Source: Plectrocnemia conspersa (Eukaryota; Arthropoda; Insecta; Trichoptera; Polycentropodidae). From it: DNA of 64,000 nt. The notes beneath the pieces were generated by a model. The model was given only the letters and a program-made list of their open reading frames with translations, had not been told where the DNA came from and did no database searches. Position numbers and translations under genes: made by a program. The DNA lies in NCBI GenBank assembly GCA_009617715.1, contig VTFK01000010.1:1054001-1118000 (forward strand). The letters run 5' to 3'. Shown in pieces: positions 1 through 13,093 of this stretch (position 1 is its first letter; each line of letters begins with the position of its first letter).

Positions 1-1769
1 CATTTTCTTCTACTCGAAATAATGGGGGTTTTGGAAAGGCCTCACGAGTGTTTTTACATATTAATTTACATATGTCATTTTGTGTTTGCTAACTATGCAA
101 AAAAAAAAGATTTCATAATAAGTGAATAAAAGCAGTTGATAACAACATAGGTATACAAGCATAAAAAAAATTTTGGTTTCTTTAAATTTAAATAAAATGT
201 AAAAAAATTAAAAGTACTACATATATATTTTATAACATATGCATAAGTATTAAATGTACCTTATAATAAATTGACAACTGAAATAAAACAAATTAAAAAT
301 ATATCTTAAAAAAATAATAGGAAAATGATTTTACACAAAGAAACGGACCAGTTTATAATAAGTTTAAATACTTAAATATATTAGCAAAGTACAATAATAA
401 AGATACTAGAATCATGTTCATTTTTAAACGTTAAAATAGAAATGTTCCCAATGAGTTAATATATATTTATATAATATGGCTCGTCCGCTTTTATTCCACA
501 AAGTGGTCAATCCCGTTTGCGCAATTGTGCGTCAGATTCTAATAGCCGCTGCGCAAACATACACTTTTATGGTCCATGGAAGGGCTGCTGCAACACCTGA
601 TGCCAGCTGTCACATCAATCATCTTGTACGCATCCATTGTCCAGGGTTCGCATGTCCACACAAAATATTATTTCAACTGACCGCAAATAATGCAACGAGA
701 ATATTTATTCAAGGCAATTATCGCCGTCAATGCAACAATGTGACTCAATCCTACCACTGTATGGTGTATAATAAATTCATGTGTTTACCTAACCATAAAT
801 CACGATTTTATTAAGACTTGGCTCGCATTGTAATGAAACTGAACGTTAGGCGCATTTAAAATTATTTTCATTTTACAAATTTATTTTTGATTCTTTGGAC
901 GTTAATAGGTTGACATGGGTCGAAAGGGGAATATTCAGCACAAGTCTTTATTAAAAAAGTTTTAGCTTCTAATTAACAACGCTCATTTTTTTTTGACTGA
1001 TAGAGCTTAATATTAATATTATATAAATAAATGTCGCGTAACTTGATTCGTCTGTTACCGGTTATATTAATTAGTAATTAAAAATTAGATTTATTTATTT
1101 TATTAGTATGTATATTCTTACAAATTGGTTAAAGAATTATTTTTCAATTACATTTACTACATGAAATTTTATAATTAAATCTATCCACATAATTGCTCAA
1201 TAAAGTATGCTAGTTTTTTGGCATACTTTCATAACATGAGATAGATTCTTAATTAAAATTTAGACAGCTGTAATTATAAATAATCATTAGTTTAACTAAA
1301 ATAAATTTAATAATAATACGAGATATTGCTTCAAAGTAATTTGAATTATATGCACAATTAATAATTATGTAAATTATGATTTTTAGTAAAAATTTACATT
1401 TGTGAAATAATTTATTTTTACCTAAGCGGTTTAAAAACCTTTTAGTTAAGCATATGATCACTAAAATGTTTCATATACATTACGTATGAGAGAAGTACTT
1501 ACATACATATTTCTTATGAAATTTTCACAAAAACACTTTCCGTTTTTAAATTAATGATCGCAAAATTGACATTAACAAGGTTTAAAACAATAATATATCT
1601 AGTGTTTCTTATCGAGAATTTTTCAATAAAAATGACAAATTTTGTATTTTAAAATTAGTGTTTTCTATCGAGACTTTTAAAAAAAGGACAAATCAACTCG
1701 TTTTGTCATTTGCTCTGAATTTTTATACGGCTTTTTTTAGGTAATTTTTTTTTTTTGTATATATTTTAA
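1..1769. other. AT-rich non-coding stretch with one GC-richer block
   Basis: AT-rich DNA with poly-A and poly-T runs. The only compositionally distinct part is about 476-830. It holds a 112-codon open frame on the plus strand that starts at ATG 476, but the translation has no recognisable domain, signal peptide or family motif. No splice sites or second open frame support it as a gene. I treat it as non-coding or of unknown nature. Nothing else is recognised from 830 to 1769. Confidence 0.5.
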
Positions 1770-2546
1770 AATATTTTACATTTGCATAAGAAAGGGTGAG
1801 TCAATGCCATATGTTTGAAAATATGCATGATTTCTTGGAAGCTTTTAATAGAGGACAGAAGTATTTGAATTAGGTATATGGCGATTCCAAAATTATTACC
1901 GTTTTCGATACAATTCCCGATGATTCTTTAAATTTCCGATTCCGATTTCTACAATTTAAAAATAATAAATATAAAATTTATTATTTTTACTATTATTACT
2001 AAATATAATGAACATAAATTTGAATTATATACAAGACAAAAAATATTATTTATCTAAAATTAATAAATTGAATAAAGTATATTTATTAATAATAAATTTA
2101 GTAAAATAATTTAAACAATAGCTTATAAAAAACAGTAGTAAAAGTAAAGTAAGTAGGACAAAAGCTGAAACTAGAGTTTTCCAACCCTTTTTATGCCAAT
2201 TCCCATTTAAATGCCTCAGTAAGTACTACTTAACAATTCATATTTCAGTCCAAAAATTTCTAAATGTTGATGCAAAAATATTATCAACTCTCCAGTTTCG
2301 CCTTTCAACCGAAAAATAAAAAAAAACGTTTTCGGAATAAGATACTAGGTTGAAAAATTTTCGATTCCGATACCCAAAAAAGTTGTGATATTTCCGATTC
2401 TGATATTACTAATTTGAATAGAGAAAAAAATATTATGCTAATCTTAACTATTCTGATCGGCTTTATATTTGCTTTAGTAATTTAAGATATTCTGGTCCTC
2501 GTGGGAATTGGGAAATTACAAAAATGTATGGGGGCTTTCCACTGCC
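1770..2546 (+). repeat. Dispersed repeat family 1, copy interrupted by a hAT-like insertion
   Basis: Two pieces, 1770-1870 and 2412-2546, match a continuous stretch at about 45627-45885 in the same orientation. The left piece shares the run ATGTTTGAAAATATGCAT and the context AGCTTTTAATA. The right piece shares CT(A/G)ATC(G/A)G(C/T)CTTAT, TAGTAAT and AAAAATGTAT. Between the pieces lies a 541-bp insertion that is absent from the other copy and is annotated separately. No protein is recognised in the repeat, so its transposon class is unknown. Confidence 0.7.
1871..2411. mobile_element. hAT-like non-autonomous transposon (MITE) with 8-bp target duplication
   Basis: A 541-bp insertion is flanked by identical 8-bp copies of ATTTGAAT at 1863-1870 and 2412-2419. 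The related repeat at 45.7 kb has a single ATTTGAAT (45730-45737) at the same place, so it acts as a natural empty site. The element starts TAGGTATATGGCGATTC, and its right end reads TAGTAATATCAGAATCGG on the opposite strand. The terminal inverted repeats are therefore imperfect and agree mainly in their first nine or so bases. The inside is AT-rich with several short CGATTCCGAT-type motifs near both ends and no transposase frame. An 8-bp duplication and a TAG/CAG terminus fit the hAT superfamily. Movement would need a transposase supplied elsewhere. Confidence 0.72.
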
Positions 2547-3159
2547 ATAAAATTTGCATGTTTCGTTTTTTCAAAAATGTTTTTTAATCTACATTTTGTT
2601 CGGAATATTAAAAAATGTATAGCAGTAATAGCTGTTATTGTCTATTTTCTCTACGATTCGGGTATTTGTAAATACATAAATCAAAACTCGACTCAAACTA
2701 GGATTTTATTGATTGATTTTAGCTAAGTTTGTCAACACAATTATAGTCTGTGTAATGAAATGGTTGTATTGCTACAGTCATTGTATTATTTGTAAGAACG
2801 CAGTGTGCTAAAGATGTACTTGTGGTTACTATATAAAACAGTTTTTTGTGAAATAATTTATAAATTGGAAGTTGTGATGTTATCGGATTAATTAACTTTA
2901 GTTAGCAGCTGGTAAACTATAAATCTATTCCCACAAAAATCGTACATTATTATGGCCATAACTAGATAAGATCTTTTATTTGATTTGTCGTTTAGTGTCT
3001 CAAAATTATTTATGTGTTTTTATCTAAGAAGCTTTTTACTGTGGTTCTGCATGTCTTACAGTTATCTGAACACTAATGAGGTGGTTATCGAACTCTCAAT
3101 TTAACTTCTGAAATTTTGTTGTGAGATTATTAAAATACAGATCATTTCAATATAAATTT
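2547..3159. other. AT-rich non-coding stretch
   Basis: No gene, repeat or structure is recognised here. A 72-codon open frame beginning at 2508 runs through the end of repeat family 1 into this stretch, and its translation resembles nothing I know. I consider it chance. Confidence 0.4.
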
Positions 3160-3436
3160 TCATTTCCATGTGTAAATCTGTTTCCAAAAGTCTCTTGATG
3201 GTAAGATTTGTTCCTACGGTCACTTTAAAGCATCGCTGAAATAGTGATTTGGTGTAAAGCTTTTTAATTTTGAAATGAGTTGCTAATTCAATGGCTGGAG
3301 TATTGGAATGGTGTTGGGAGGAAAAAATTCGATATTAATGAACTTAAATTTTTTCAATAAGTCTTCATCATGGTCTGGAGGATAAACAGGAGCATTATCC
3401 ATAACTAATAAGAGTCACAAATTATTTTCCAATGGC
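3160..3436 (-). pseudogene. Tigger/pogo-like (jerky-type) DDE transposase fragment, decayed
   Basis: Read on the minus strand, this gives VMDNAPVYPP, then about 15 residues later FFPPNTIPILQPLN, and after a stop and frame change KKLYTKSLFQRCFKVT followed by GTNLTI. These correspond to the catalytic-core and downstream motifs of Tigger/pogo transposases: the second catalytic Asp in the DNAP motif, the LPPNTTSLLQP block, and the later FQRCFEVTDGTNLT-like segment. At least one in-frame stop and one frameshift break it. The N-terminal DNA-binding domains and the first catalytic Asp region are not visible further right, so the copy is truncated. The family call rests on motif order and is fairly safe; the exact subfamily is not. 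Confidence 0.78.
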
Positions 3437-4565
3437 ATATGTATATTTGTATTATTATATCGTGTTAAAGTTGATTGAACATTCGATTTATTATTTATCG
3501 TAAAAATATTTTATGTATAATGATTTTTTGTTTTATTTGTTTTGAAAAAAAATCTAATACATTATTATAGTTTGTTTAATCTTGTCACGTCATATTAGTA
3601 ACGTAATGTCTTAAATTATACACGTAGAAATTTATGATAATGCGTGTCTAGCAATCGAGGGCATCTGCCCGGAGAGCCGATCGAGGGTCATGCTAAACGT
3701 TCCCGATGATTTCATATTTGCTTTAGAAATTGTATTTATATTTATTGGTGTGCCTGTTTAATTGTTTGTTGTGCGGCTGGTGGAGGTGAGTCAGCGATTC
3801 CCGTCAAACACTGACCACAGCATGGACGAGAAGTGAGAAAGGGGGATTTTTTTATATTGTGCTGCACAAAAAACCGGATTAGGTTGTATTAAGACGTCAA
3901 CGTCACGAATTTTGATACTCTGTTATGAAGACGTTGTGTTCCTGACGCTACCTGGTGAGAATGGAATGCTCGACGACTGACTCCGGCTATCTGGTGATGA
4001 CTATCGATTCTAATTGAATAAAACACTATATCTACGCGCCTCGCATACACACTTACACACATTTGTGTCTGGCCAAGGTGCAAGTTGTGTGGTGTTCAAG
4101 GCGGTAACTCTAAGGGGGCGATATATTTTTTGCACAACTGCAGCTTGTCTGTAGTAGTCATTGAGTATTTTTTACAGACGGGGTTGGAGTTAGGTGAACA
4201 GTTTATCTTGGTTTTAGAAAACTATGTATGTGTACGAAGGTATATTATATTTAATATTGTAATCTTAGATTTTGTATACAATCCATATATATTTAGGGGC
4301 AATAGATGGTTAAAAGTTAAATAAACTAAACTTATTAATAAATACATTTTTAATGTTTTATAATAAAAAAAATAGTTAAGGCTAATATTGACAAATTATG
4401 CATTTTATTAAAAATTCAAAATATATGTACTATTCGAAACTAGATTTTCTAGAAAAAAAACAAATGATTTTTAACGGTTTTTAATCAGCCTGCAATTTTA
4501 CAATCAATAATAAATGTTACATATTTTATCTATCTGCTAAGCATCCGGAATTCCCATTTCGAGGC
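3437..4565. other. Non-coding stretch with a GC-richer block at 3640-4200
   Basis: The first 200 bases are AT-rich. The 3640-4200 block has a more balanced composition (for example CAATCGAGGGCATCTGCCCG and GACGTCAACGTC) and short open frames on both strands with no recognisable motifs. It is not seen elsewhere in the window. It could be a regulatory block or an old single-copy repeat. Sequence 4330-4560 is AT-rich and featureless. Confidence 0.35.
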
Positions 4566-5090
4566 AGGTGTGGGCATTTGCCCCCTCTTGAATTTAATGA
4601 AATACTATGAATTTCAATAAAACCGAAATATTAAAAAAACGACTTTTGCCTCTTCCCTGGAAATTAAAAACTAAATCAAAAATTCTTGGGTTATCTCTCA
4701 AAGAAAATAATAAAAAAATAGGCCGAAAATATTTTAGTGAAATCATATTAGAATACATTATCACCAGTAGATATATATTTTTATATGATTTCGTCTTTTC
4801 TACACGTAGTAACATATGTATTTACATGCAATGTATAAAGGTATATTTTCACTAGTGATTTTCATTTATTTCGAATACAATTTCCACAGTAGTTATATAT
4901 TTCTACTAGCAATAATATAATTTAACTGATAGGCGTTATTGAAATTATATGCTGTTCTTAGATGTCGCGAAACGTACATTTGCTGTACAAACCCAAACCT
5001 AACCTGCACGAATTAATCAAACTCAACTTGCTTTAATAAAAGATCCAAAATTAATTAAAGTTTTAGAACTTTCATTAGTTCAAAATTTTT
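4566..5090 (+). repeat. Dispersed repeat family 2, copy A
   Basis: This matches the reverse complement of 10160-10580 and the forward sequence of 17140-17415. Shared landmarks in order are AAATCATAT(T/C)(A/G)GAATACATT, CACCAGTAGATATATA, ACTTTTCTA-like sequence with TAGTAA, TAATTTAACTGATA, and GCGAAACGT followed by CAAACCCAAACCTAACC. Compared with copies B and C it lacks about 40 bases holding AAATTATCTGGCAGGTGC. Open frames of 70-80 codons on both strands are not conserved between copies. The class is unknown; a non-autonomous DNA transposon is possible. Confidence 0.65.
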
Positions 5091-8000
5091 GTCTTAATAA
5101 TAAAAAATAAGTGCATTTTTGTTGATTTGTTTTGTATAATTGCGTACTATTAACATAATTCTAGTCTATAATTATATTCAGATATATTTTCTTTTAATTT
5201 ACTGAATACGAATATATTTAAAGATTTGATAAGTAATCTGTGATAAGTAAACAACAACGTAATTTGTACGATTTTCTTGTCCATTTTATATCAATCACGT
5301 CACGTTATGTTCGTACCTTTTGTTCGAGTTACATTGTATTCATCCCTTTGATTTGTCTTAACTATCTCGTAGTCGAGTAATGTTAAAAAATAAACAAATA
5401 GGTGATCAAGAAGTTTCTACAGGCGCCATTCGATGCTCCGCCTTAGTGGATAATATACTCTTGTACAAGGATCTTCAGAGATATTCAATAATTTTCTTAT
5501 ACAATCGAATACAAAATATTTAAATTATTAAAAATAAATTTCAAAATATATTACTTTACTCAAATTATTATTGAACTTTAGATATCTTAAATATTAATAA
5601 ATGCTAGCATATTAAATTTAAATAATCAATTTAAATTGAAAGCACCTGCATATAATATAATGAAAGAGTAAAGATGCTGGACCGTATTTTCTGCAAATCA
5701 TTGGCGCCTGCTCTCTCAGCACGACCCATCAGTGATTTAGGATAACAAGATCATAAAACAATATTCAGGTATCATGTATTATCATAACCGGCATGCTATA
5801 CGTATCTATACGAATATAAAATATACATAATGCATTATTATATTTTAGCGTGCATTCATTGTGTTGTACAATTTCATACGTGAATTATTTTCGGTACATT
5901 TTCTTTCTTCGCATGCTACTAATCCAAAATATGATGGACAGCCAGAACTCCCTGCGGTTTTAAATGTGTTCCAAATCATCGGCCCATTTGGTGCGTTTAT
6001 ACAAATATCATATTTCTCTCCGGGGACCCATCATCCCCTCGTCTAGCATCCTTTATTCATCAACACACAGTTGCTCACGCGTTTTTATAACAAATTTTTA
6101 ATGCAGTAATTATGCTGTTCACATATTATATTTAATAACACGCGCCTGATTTAAAGTGAACTAGTCATTATCAATAGAGAGATTTATGGCTGCGGAATGG
6201 TGTGCACAGATTTTATGCAATTTTTATCATATGTACCTATAAAATATCAAATATCGTAATCTGGTAAACGTATTATATTTTCTCTACAAAATAAAACAGA
6301 CAATTTAAAATACATATGTATATATAATATTCCAGTACCAATTTTGATACTTCGTTTCGGGTTTGTTATTTTATCATGTAAATATTATCATATAAAAATG
6401 AAATGTCTTTGTTAAATCTATATAAATGTTATCATCATTGACAAAAATTTGGTTAAACAATGTCTATATTTTGCAACGAATATGTCAAGAAACAATAGAA
6501 TTTTTTAATATACTGCTAATAATTAGTAATTTTTTTAATAACATGAAGTAATTTTAAACATTTCCAATAGATTGCCTTAATTATTATTTAGATACTCAAT
6601 TTATAAGCGAATAAATAAAATTACCACTCCAATACCCTAATATTTAGCTTTTTTTGATATTTAAACAGCAGTTTTCTCACTGTTAAAACGGCAAGCAAAC
6701 ACCGACTGATCTAATTGGTGATTGTAATATTCCTCACATAGAAAATTTTACAAAAATATTAATATTTAATATTTTAACTGGCTTAGCTTCATATGAATTT
6801 GTGTACATTTATTTAAAAAAATATAAATACTGCTATTTAGGAGCTAGTTATTATAAAGTTATGCTAAACTAGTTATGAATTAGTACATATTTTGGTTTTT
6901 AATGTTTGGACTTTGTGTAAATTTGATTAATTATTTTTTTATACATAGGTATATGATATTTTCAATAAGGTGAAAAAGCTGATTTTTAAAGAATTTTTAA
7001 TACCTTATATAATATATACGACCTAGATCAATTTTAATTAATTACGATATTCATCTGTGAGATTAGAAAGCTCTAGGAAAGTCTAGTCTGTAATGATCGA
7101 TCGGAATTAAATTTAAATAATAATCACTAATACCGACTCTCTAATATTGATATTATTACATTTGAGAAAATTAATTTAATTTTAAGGTAATCGTAAATTT
7201 CCCGAGGATTACTTTAAATTAATTATTCCATTTTCATAATAAACATTTTTTTCTGTTACTCCTTTCGTTTAGCATTTTTATAAATTTTTTTCATAAAAGA
7301 AGATATATCAAATTTTATTTATTCCCATAATTAAATTTATTTACATAAACTAAAATACGTTGTAAAATATTATTGTTGAAATATTTTTTTAATTGAAAAA
7401 TAAAAATGCTATTAAAAGTTAATTAAAGCAATAAATATGAATTCATTATATAATATATATTTTGTATTTCCCACTGGCATTTTATTTAAAATTCGAAGTA
7501 ATAATAATTATTCTTTAGCGTTAAATCTAAAATATAATAAAACTTCATCCTAATATTTTAATATTTTAATACCGGATATATTCGCTCGTTTTTTTTATAT
7601 GTGTATAATTATTTAAATATGTGTGTAACTATTCGTAGAGTGTTTATTCGTTTTTAATTTATTAAAGTAAAAATAAAGATGAGTAGTATTTTTTTAGGGT
7701 TTTCTGTATTTTAACAACGCAGGTAGTTCATTTTTTTCTAGATGTAGCCGTGCAGAAACTATAGCTCAACTACAACTCAATTGTGCTCTTTTTTTGTTTT
7801 GCAAAATTTAGTTTTTTTTTGTTATTTATTACAACCATAGCCATAACAACTAATAACCGTCAAAAGAAAACTCTTTGTCACTGCAGAAATATCAGAAATG
7901 ACTCATATTTCTGAGTTGAACTTTCTCAGTCGCTGGTATTGACTTTTTATCTCTTTTAAAGTAATATGAACAATAAAGTAATTTAAAATGGTACTATTTT

Positions 8001-10159
8001 ATTGAGCATACCGAGCTGTAGTTTTTTCGGCCGTAAAAATCGATAAAAATATGCTTTACGCCGATTTAAAAGTTTTAATACTAAATGCTCTATTAATATT
8101 TAAATTAAAATACGTAATTTTAATACTTTTATTTATTTGTTACTATTGTTTACTTATAGCAAATAATTGTTTGTTTTGATTATTCAAACGGCATTTGTAG
8201 ATTCTTTATTACTTTATGTGAACTAATATATGTGAATATTTTATCATTTACTATTCGATATTCGAATAGTTAGAAATAATGACTATTTGGAAAATCAGAT
8301 GATGTCTTTAAATTACTACATATTACAAGGCTCATTTTTTAAACACCTTATCCACTGAAATTCCATAAAATATACGGGTATTTCTTAGAATTTATTTATT
8401 TCTGTTCGATTATTTAAGTATTCGTTAAAAAATCGTATTGAGTCATTTCGTTTACAGTATATGTGATTTTGCAGAACAATTTGTAATTTTAATAATAAAT
8501 AAGTCGTATTTCTTATTGCATTTCTAAGTAATCTTAATTCAGGTAAGAATGAAAGTATGAGATGTGTGTAATTTAATATTAATAGAGCTATATTTTTTAC
8601 GTTAAATATTTATATCCAGTGTAAGTAATGATATATTATGGATTTATTTACCTATACATAACATCTTCTGATATAATATATAAAAAAAAGTTTAAATGGC
8701 TAGTTTATAATTTATATAATTTTGAGCGCTTACAAATAATATTTAGTACAATTTGGTATTTAATACAACAATAATGATAATCTTCTTAATTCTTTGGATC
8801 GTAGAAGGCCACCGGTGGCTGACACGGCAGTCAACGTGTTAAGAATTTTTTATAAAGAACAATCATTTAAAAATTGATAAACATATTGTAGAATGTTTAT
8901 AATATACAAATAGTATAATAGATATAAATATAGATATAAATATGTATTAGATATCTTTAGAAGTTTTTACATAAATTGGTATTGATTATTTGTTTATTAA
9001 AAATGATGCAAAAAAAAATATTAAGTGTTAAAAAAGTTTTTAGAAATATGTTTCAAGGATAGTAGTCCAGATGATGGAATGTTTAGGTTGTAACTTATTC
9101 ACAAAAATCAAAGCTCATAAACCGAATCTGACAACTCCTATTTTATGCGTAATCTGTCAGTCCCCAGTCGCCATTCGGATGAGGACGAAAAAAAATTGGA
9201 ATTAACAGGCTATTATTGTTAAAGCCTCTTTCTTCACAATAATGATTGTTATCTTTGGGTAAAATATCCCTAAATGCCTTCTTCACACGTCCCATAACAA
9301 TGCGGTCGTGCTGCGGCCCTGTACTCTAATCCGGCTTACAACCCCTGCTCTTTCACAAATATTATGCTATATGTGAAACAACTTATTTATTCCATTCATA
9401 ACAACGTCGACTGATTCTAATGCAAAAATAATCACATCTCATTCCATATACCAGAATATACAATAAAAAAATATTCTATTACTATAATGATTATATCATA
9501 TTTTATTATCTAATATTAATGATTAGTGATGGAAATATTATTTATCAGTACTATATCTAAAAATAAAATGTTTTCGATATATGTAACAACGATGTAGTGT
9601 GAAGGGAGAGCCAAACGGTAATTCTGTTTGCCCAACACACCTTGGCTTTCCATTATTGAAGCTATGGGCATAGGGTGAACAAAAAACGTCTAAATGTACA
9701 AACTAGCGCAAAGCTATAATAGTCTCTTTGACACTAACCACAAGCTACACATTCGTGCGTATCCGCAAAAGTAGATCGTTCGGACGATATACTACAATAA
9801 TTGGTTGACAGATTTGTGGATTAGTTTTGTGTGGAGGTGTCAAGGAAATGGTACGTGTCGATAATACGAAACTATGCGGATGATGATGTGGATTAAGATA
9901 AAATGTATCAATAAAATATGTATTTACTATATATCTAAACTCTTTACTTATTAAATATTATTTAATTATTTTAATCTTGAATTAGATTTTATAAAAACAT
10001 GCACCTATTTAAAATTATTTGATTAACTTTTATTTATGATTTAATTTAAACAAAACATTAATTAATACAAGTATCAACAAAAAGAAAGTTTGTTCATTTT
10101 TTTGTTAATTATTAGATAATTTTCAACAAGAGTTGAACTTCACCTAATACAAGTTTTAA
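5091..10159. other. Long AT-rich stretch, no gene recognised
   Basis: About 5 kb of AT-rich DNA. Slightly GC-richer single-copy blocks lie at about 5400-5460, 5680-6060, 8805-8840, 9060-9360 and 9590-9900. The block at 9590-9900 includes GGAGAGCCAAACGG and CACCTTGGCTTTCC. None has a convincing reading frame. A short tandem of a TAGATATAAATA-like unit lies near 8919-8943. I see nothing else that can be supported. Confidence 0.4.
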
Positions 10160-10580
10160 AACGATAATTAGTTTTAGAACTTTCATTAGGTTAGGTTTGG
10201 GTTTGAACAACAAATAAACGTTTCGCAACTGTCAAATTGAGTTTCATAGACATTTTTCAGTATCATATTTGTGCATATCAGTTAAATTATATTTTAGGTA
10301 GTAGAAATTTGTATCTACTTTCCTATTGAAAATATAATTTTATCAAAAAATACACATTCACTGTAACATTTATACAGCGAATGTAAATAAATAATGATAT
10401 GTATGTAAATATATATATTACTACATATAGAAAAGTAGAAATTATATAATTGTACTAGCACCTGCCAGATAATTTATATTTTCACTGATAAAAATACATA
10501 CCTACTGGTGAAAATGTATTCCGATATAATTTTATTAATGATATATTTTAAAAAATATTTTTGGAATAGATTCGAGACTG
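10160..10580 (-). repeat. Dispersed repeat family 2, copy B
   Basis: An inverted copy of family 2. On the minus strand it reads ATCGGAATACATTTTCACCA, CAGTAGGTATGTA, AAATTATCTGGCAGGTGCTA, TAATTTAACTGATA and CAAACCCAAACCTAACC. At its left edge the 20-base motif AGTTTTAGAACTTTCATTAG (10170-10189) has the same plus-strand orientation as in copy A (5059-5078), although the rest of the copy is inverted. A 72-codon open frame starting within it on the plus strand is not conserved and is probably chance. Confidence 0.68.
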
Positions 10581-12727
10581 TTCTTTCTAAATTTTATGTA
10601 AAGAATAACCACAAAACTGAATTTATTATTTATTTATTTTGCTGCATTAAATCTAATTGTCAAATTACTGATAATATAATCTATAAAAACATTAAATTTA
10701 TAAAATTAAGCTGGCAATGTTGTTGATTTTTCGTTATTTGTTTGCTTCTTCCTTAGGTATTCGATATGAAAACACAGATCAAATACCTAAATTTACTGCT
10801 ACTAATTTACATTCGTTTAAAATTTCCTCTCATATCTAATATTTTTTGGACTTTTGAAGATTCTATCGCAAATGGACAAACATTGTTTTATGCAGAATAT
10901 CACGTCCTATAAAAAGTTCTGCATTTAGCAAGTTTTATGACAGTTGATTGCAGTAATAGAAAAGACATTTGCAGATTTTAAAACGTTAGAATTAAAAAAA
11001 AATATTGGTTTACAAATGAGCATTTTTTATTTTAAGCTTTTGAAATTATATCTTCTTATATAAATGTAGATAGTTTATTTTGACTCATTTCTAACTTGCA
11101 AGTATTTGTTTTGAGTTTTGTACCAGCAACTTTGTTGTGGTTGATTATTAACTAGTACAGATTTTTTCCAAGATGTAAACTAATCAATGTCAAATTAATG
11201 CAAAAGACTATCATTAGTCAATATGTTTACTGATTTCGTAAAGTAAGCTGTTTATTTCGAATACTTTAATATCAATTAACGTATGTGAATATTTTTCAAT
11301 TTAAAATATGTTTTTAGATCAAATAAAATAATACATACACCCAACAAAATAAAACATGGAACTTATGTGCTTTTTCTAGCGTAATATAGACCGTACAAGC
11401 AATGCTCTTTTTATTTCGGCATTATTTAAAAAACGAATAACCCAAAAAATACCGCCACACAATGATGTCCTCTTCAGTGACCACTCGTGTGAAACTTCCT
11501 TTATGTTTGCGGTATAGCCAAAGGTGAATGCGCTTCGACGAACATTGAAAAAGTTTTATATAAAAGCTTTTGTATCGATTGAAGCGTGTTTATCAGAAAT
11601 ATATTCAATGCTATATGTACGGGGTGTATGAATATGATACACATTATCAAATTCGTATGGTTCCATTGTGTAGATAGAATGTTAAAAATAACTAAGACGT
11701 TTTCTAATCACACGTATGAGATAAACCGATATTTATTATATTTTAACATTTCATAAATAAACACTATATGTTTTTTATATACATATTAAATTTAAATAAA
11801 ATTGCTTTACCGGTTCTCAAAGGTCACACCTGTGAAATATAAGGTCCCAAAATATCAAAGGTCATAGATTTAATAACGCATAGGTGGGGTGTATAATACT
11901 TTATTTATATAAATTCTGAATAAAATTAATCTTAATAATATTATACCTATGCTGTGGTTACTGTAGCTTATGTTGCTTTTTGGGGCTCCAATTATTATTA
12001 TTTTAAAAGGAGCTGTTTAATGGAAGATCCGTCCCTTTGTTTGCCTGCTGAGGATTATGAGCAGCCGCGTTTTCACACGCAGTCATCACCCCTTCCAATT
12101 TGTTATATTTACACTAAAGAGCTTACCAACTTATTCTCTAACAACCATAAAGTGATTATTGGCGAACTTTAGCATATCTATCGAATTATCACTGCGCATA
12201 TGCAGTGAAATTATTTACTTAAGATCACCATTTTGTTATTATTTATTTTACTCTTATAATATGAATAAATTTGATCTGCTTAATCTAGTATATATGTATA
12301 ATATTGTAATACATTAAAATTACAATCACAATATCATTGAAGATTTATAGTTCGCCTATTTATCACCGCCGATGTGCAGTGAAAATATTTATAGATGTAA
12401 ATTTCTTACAGCATAATAAATAGAGTATTTATTAGAATATAAAGCAATTAGGTATCACTCAGTATAAATTAAATTAGATTTATTCAATTACAACTTAGTC
12501 AATTCTACTTAGTATAAGTTATTATATAATTAAGTATATCATTATTGATTAAATCATATGTTATGAAATATATCATAAGCCGTTGAAGGGAGAAAAACAT
12601 GTTCTTTTCATTGTTGTTTTACACATTATGCTAAAACCTGTTTAGATATCGTATTCTGTAAGATAAGCTAGTTCATAGGGTCCTCAAATATATATTGTTT
12701 GAAATCTCAGCGAGGTAAAATAGGACT
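10581..12727. other. AT-rich non-coding stretch
   Basis: No gene is recognised. A slightly GC-richer block lies at about 11440-11540. Two loosely similar segments at about 12175-12225 and 12355-12400 share TATCACYGC and TGCAGTGAAA, which may be a local duplication. The rest is AT-rich and featureless. Confidence 0.35.
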
Positions 12728-12785
12728 TATTATTGGAGAGGATTCAAAGGCAATTTCTCAGATATGTATACGAGAGTAAGATAGG
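12728..12785 (+). pseudogene. Short fragment of non-LTR retrotransposon C-terminal region
   Basis: The plus strand encodes LLERIQRQFLRYVYESKIG. This matches the segment VEKIQKRYLRYLYKRTFG found after the reverse transcriptase core in the longer copy at about 49.83 kb, and the family-typical (I/V)ExIQ(R/K)xFLRYLY motif. The similarity stops soon after, so only about 20 codons of an old copy survive, in frame. No target duplication or tail is visible. Confidence 0.6.
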
Positions 12786-13093
12786 TCGCATAGGTATTTG
12801 TAGCACTTTCTGTATTTGTTCCGTGGTTTCCAGTCGCGGTCGCATCCCTTATTCTTACCATCGTGGTCAAGACGCAAACGCTCGCGAACGCCTCTCTGAG
12901 GTAAAAAAAACTAAAGAGCTAAAAAATTCAAACATATTTTAAGTTTAAAATCACATATTAAAATATTTTCAATCCATTTATGGAAATTTTACTGACATTG
13001 TATTGTGCCATTTATTTTCTTACTAAAAAACATATTTTCTTACAAAAAAAACTAATTTTATATAACGGTCTTTCAGCTTTAACGGACACCCCC
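12786..13093. other. AT-rich stretch next to a transposon end
   Basis: The stretch is GC-richer around 12810-12890, then AT-rich with poly-A runs. It may include the decayed interior of the pogo/Tigger-type element whose end lies at 13111-13130, but no matching left end was found. Nothing else is supported. Confidence 0.3.

Noticed and set aside
476..814. A 112-codon plus-strand open frame in a GC-richer block
   Set aside because: The translation resembles no family and has no supporting context. Kept only as a compositional block.
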